From the NCBI GenBank assembly GCA_036245095.1, contig BSWA01000003.1, positions 62,001 to 126,000 of the forward strand: DNA of 64,000 nt, written 5' to 3'. Made by a program: the position numbers and the translations under genes. This document shows positions 63,614 to 64,000 of this stretch, piece after piece. Below the pieces are notes generated by a model. It had not been told where the DNA came from and ran no database searches. It was given only the letters and a program-made list of their open reading frames with translations. Position 1 is the first letter of the stretch. Each line of letters opens with the position of its first letter. The stretch is from Improbicoccus devescovinae. Lineage in GTDB: Bacteria; Bacillota; Clostridia; Oscillospirales; Acutalibacteraceae.

Positions 63614-64000
63614 ATTCCGCTTAGTAATTTCATCTGCCAGCTCTTTGAAAATCGGAGCACATGTGGTGTGACCATTTTCACAGTCTTCGGCTATTATTGT
63701 AATACAATATTTTGGGTTGTCAAATGGAAAAAAACCCGTAAACCATGATTGAGTTACACGTTTGTTATTCTTGAATATACCTGTTTCTGCAGTTGAAGTT
63801 TTTGCGGCCGCTGTACAAGTTTTAGGCCGACCAGTGGCACTTGTGCCTATGGTTATCGAAGATTTCATGAATTTTTTCAAAAGATCTGATGTGAATTTTT
63901 TAAAGCATTTTTTAGGAGTTTTATATAAATTTTCAGCTTCGAATTCCATATTTTCATTTATAATTCCCATAACTAATTTTGGTTCAGAATACATTCCATT
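63608..64000 (-). CDS. penicillin-binding transpeptidase, C-terminal end (5' cut by window edge)
   Basis: 131 codons, open to the window end. Visible: NGMYSEPKLVMGI (the late A-N-x-G-x-x-x-x-P-x-x-V stretch), then the third catalytic motif AAKTSTAETGIF, and WFTGFFPFDNPKYCITIIAED, all typical of the transpeptidase domain end. The motif is KTS where most have KTG. Not the same protein as the one at 21-23 kb: no PASTA repeats. Probably PbpA/PBP2-type; N-terminal part lies beyond 64000. Confidence 0.85.
   Translation of the reverse strand, partial: NGMYSEPKLVMGIINENMEFEAENLYKTPKKCFKKFTSDLLKKFMKSSITIGTSATGRPKTCTAAAKTSTAETGIFKNNKRVTQSWFTGFFPFDNPKYCITIIAEDCENGHTTCAPIFKELADEITKRNL

Overview
The window is 64 kb of a very AT-rich chromosome with genes on both strands, short spacers, and an almost wholly housekeeping gene set. 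The gene order is that of a low-GC Gram-positive (clostridial, probably Oscillospiraceae-like) bacterium: gmk-rpoZ-priA, rpsF-ssb-rpsR, infC-rpmI-rplT plus an rRNA methyltransferase, dxs-tlyA, cvpA next to a DUF5711 protein, an orphan spoVAE, a V-type ATPase and ThyX. The AT bias, decayed insertion-sequence remnants, many TTG starts and split-up operons (pst without pstB, ecfT without ecfA, a cell-wall cluster cut to three genes) suggest a reduced, host-restricted genome, for example a clostridial endosymbiont of a gut protist. That lifestyle is an inference.

Layout. 1-4.6 kb: V-type ATPase subunits and an M18 aminopeptidase. 4.7-5.1 kb: IS5-type transposase remnant. 5.2-7.5 kb: two-piece TSUP exporter and a solute-binding lipoprotein. 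7.7-18.5 kb (minus strand): murA, dprA, rRNA methyltransferase, rplT-rpmI-infC, thyX, tlyA-dxs, rpsR-ssb-rpsF. 18.9-20.9 kb: ABC-F protein, tRNA-Leu, MITE-like element. 21-35.6 kb (plus strand): transpeptidase-mraY-ftsW, recX, pgsA, cysS, gltX, glnS, ychF and pstS-pstC-pstA. 35.8-38 kb: clpP, a small secreted protein, an IS630-type remnant. 38-44.3 kb (minus strand): cvpA, DUF5711, truA, ecfT, proS, two tiny membrane proteins, rpmA-rplU. 44.7-51.5 kb: Pr6Pr-like protein, yajC, clpX, a repeat-rich spacer, a membrane-anchored alpha/beta hydrolase, spoVAE, comF, a glycine-rich secreted protein. 51.7-58.7 kb: priA-rpoZ-gmk, five tRNAs, two small proteins, pgk, a PHP phosphoesterase. 58.9-64 kb: glmS, glmM, a DUF4280 PAAR-like protein, HU, and the end of a penicillin-binding protein.

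How it fits together. Much of the content serves peptidoglycan synthesis (glmS and glmM make UDP-GlcNAc precursor, murA commits it, mraY and ftsW handle lipid-linked intermediates, two transpeptidases crosslink), translation (ribosomal proteins, IF3, Cys/Glu/Gln/Pro-tRNA synthetases, six tRNAs), proteostasis (clpP, clpX) and genome maintenance (priA, ssb, dprA, recX, HU).

The most unusual signals are: (1) several genes with a good ribosome-binding site but only ATT or ATA at the start position (gltX is the clearest case); (2) a dispersed cassette, TTGAC(A/G/T)-N16/17-TATTAT followed directly by a Shine-Dalgarno sequence and a mini-ORF, lying upstream of unrelated genes and forming a large inverted repeat near 47.4-47.9 kb; (3) a promoter-equipped DUF4280 PAAR-like protein, a family linked to contractile injection systems; (4) candidate secreted or surface proteins next to the repeat cassettes or elsewhere.
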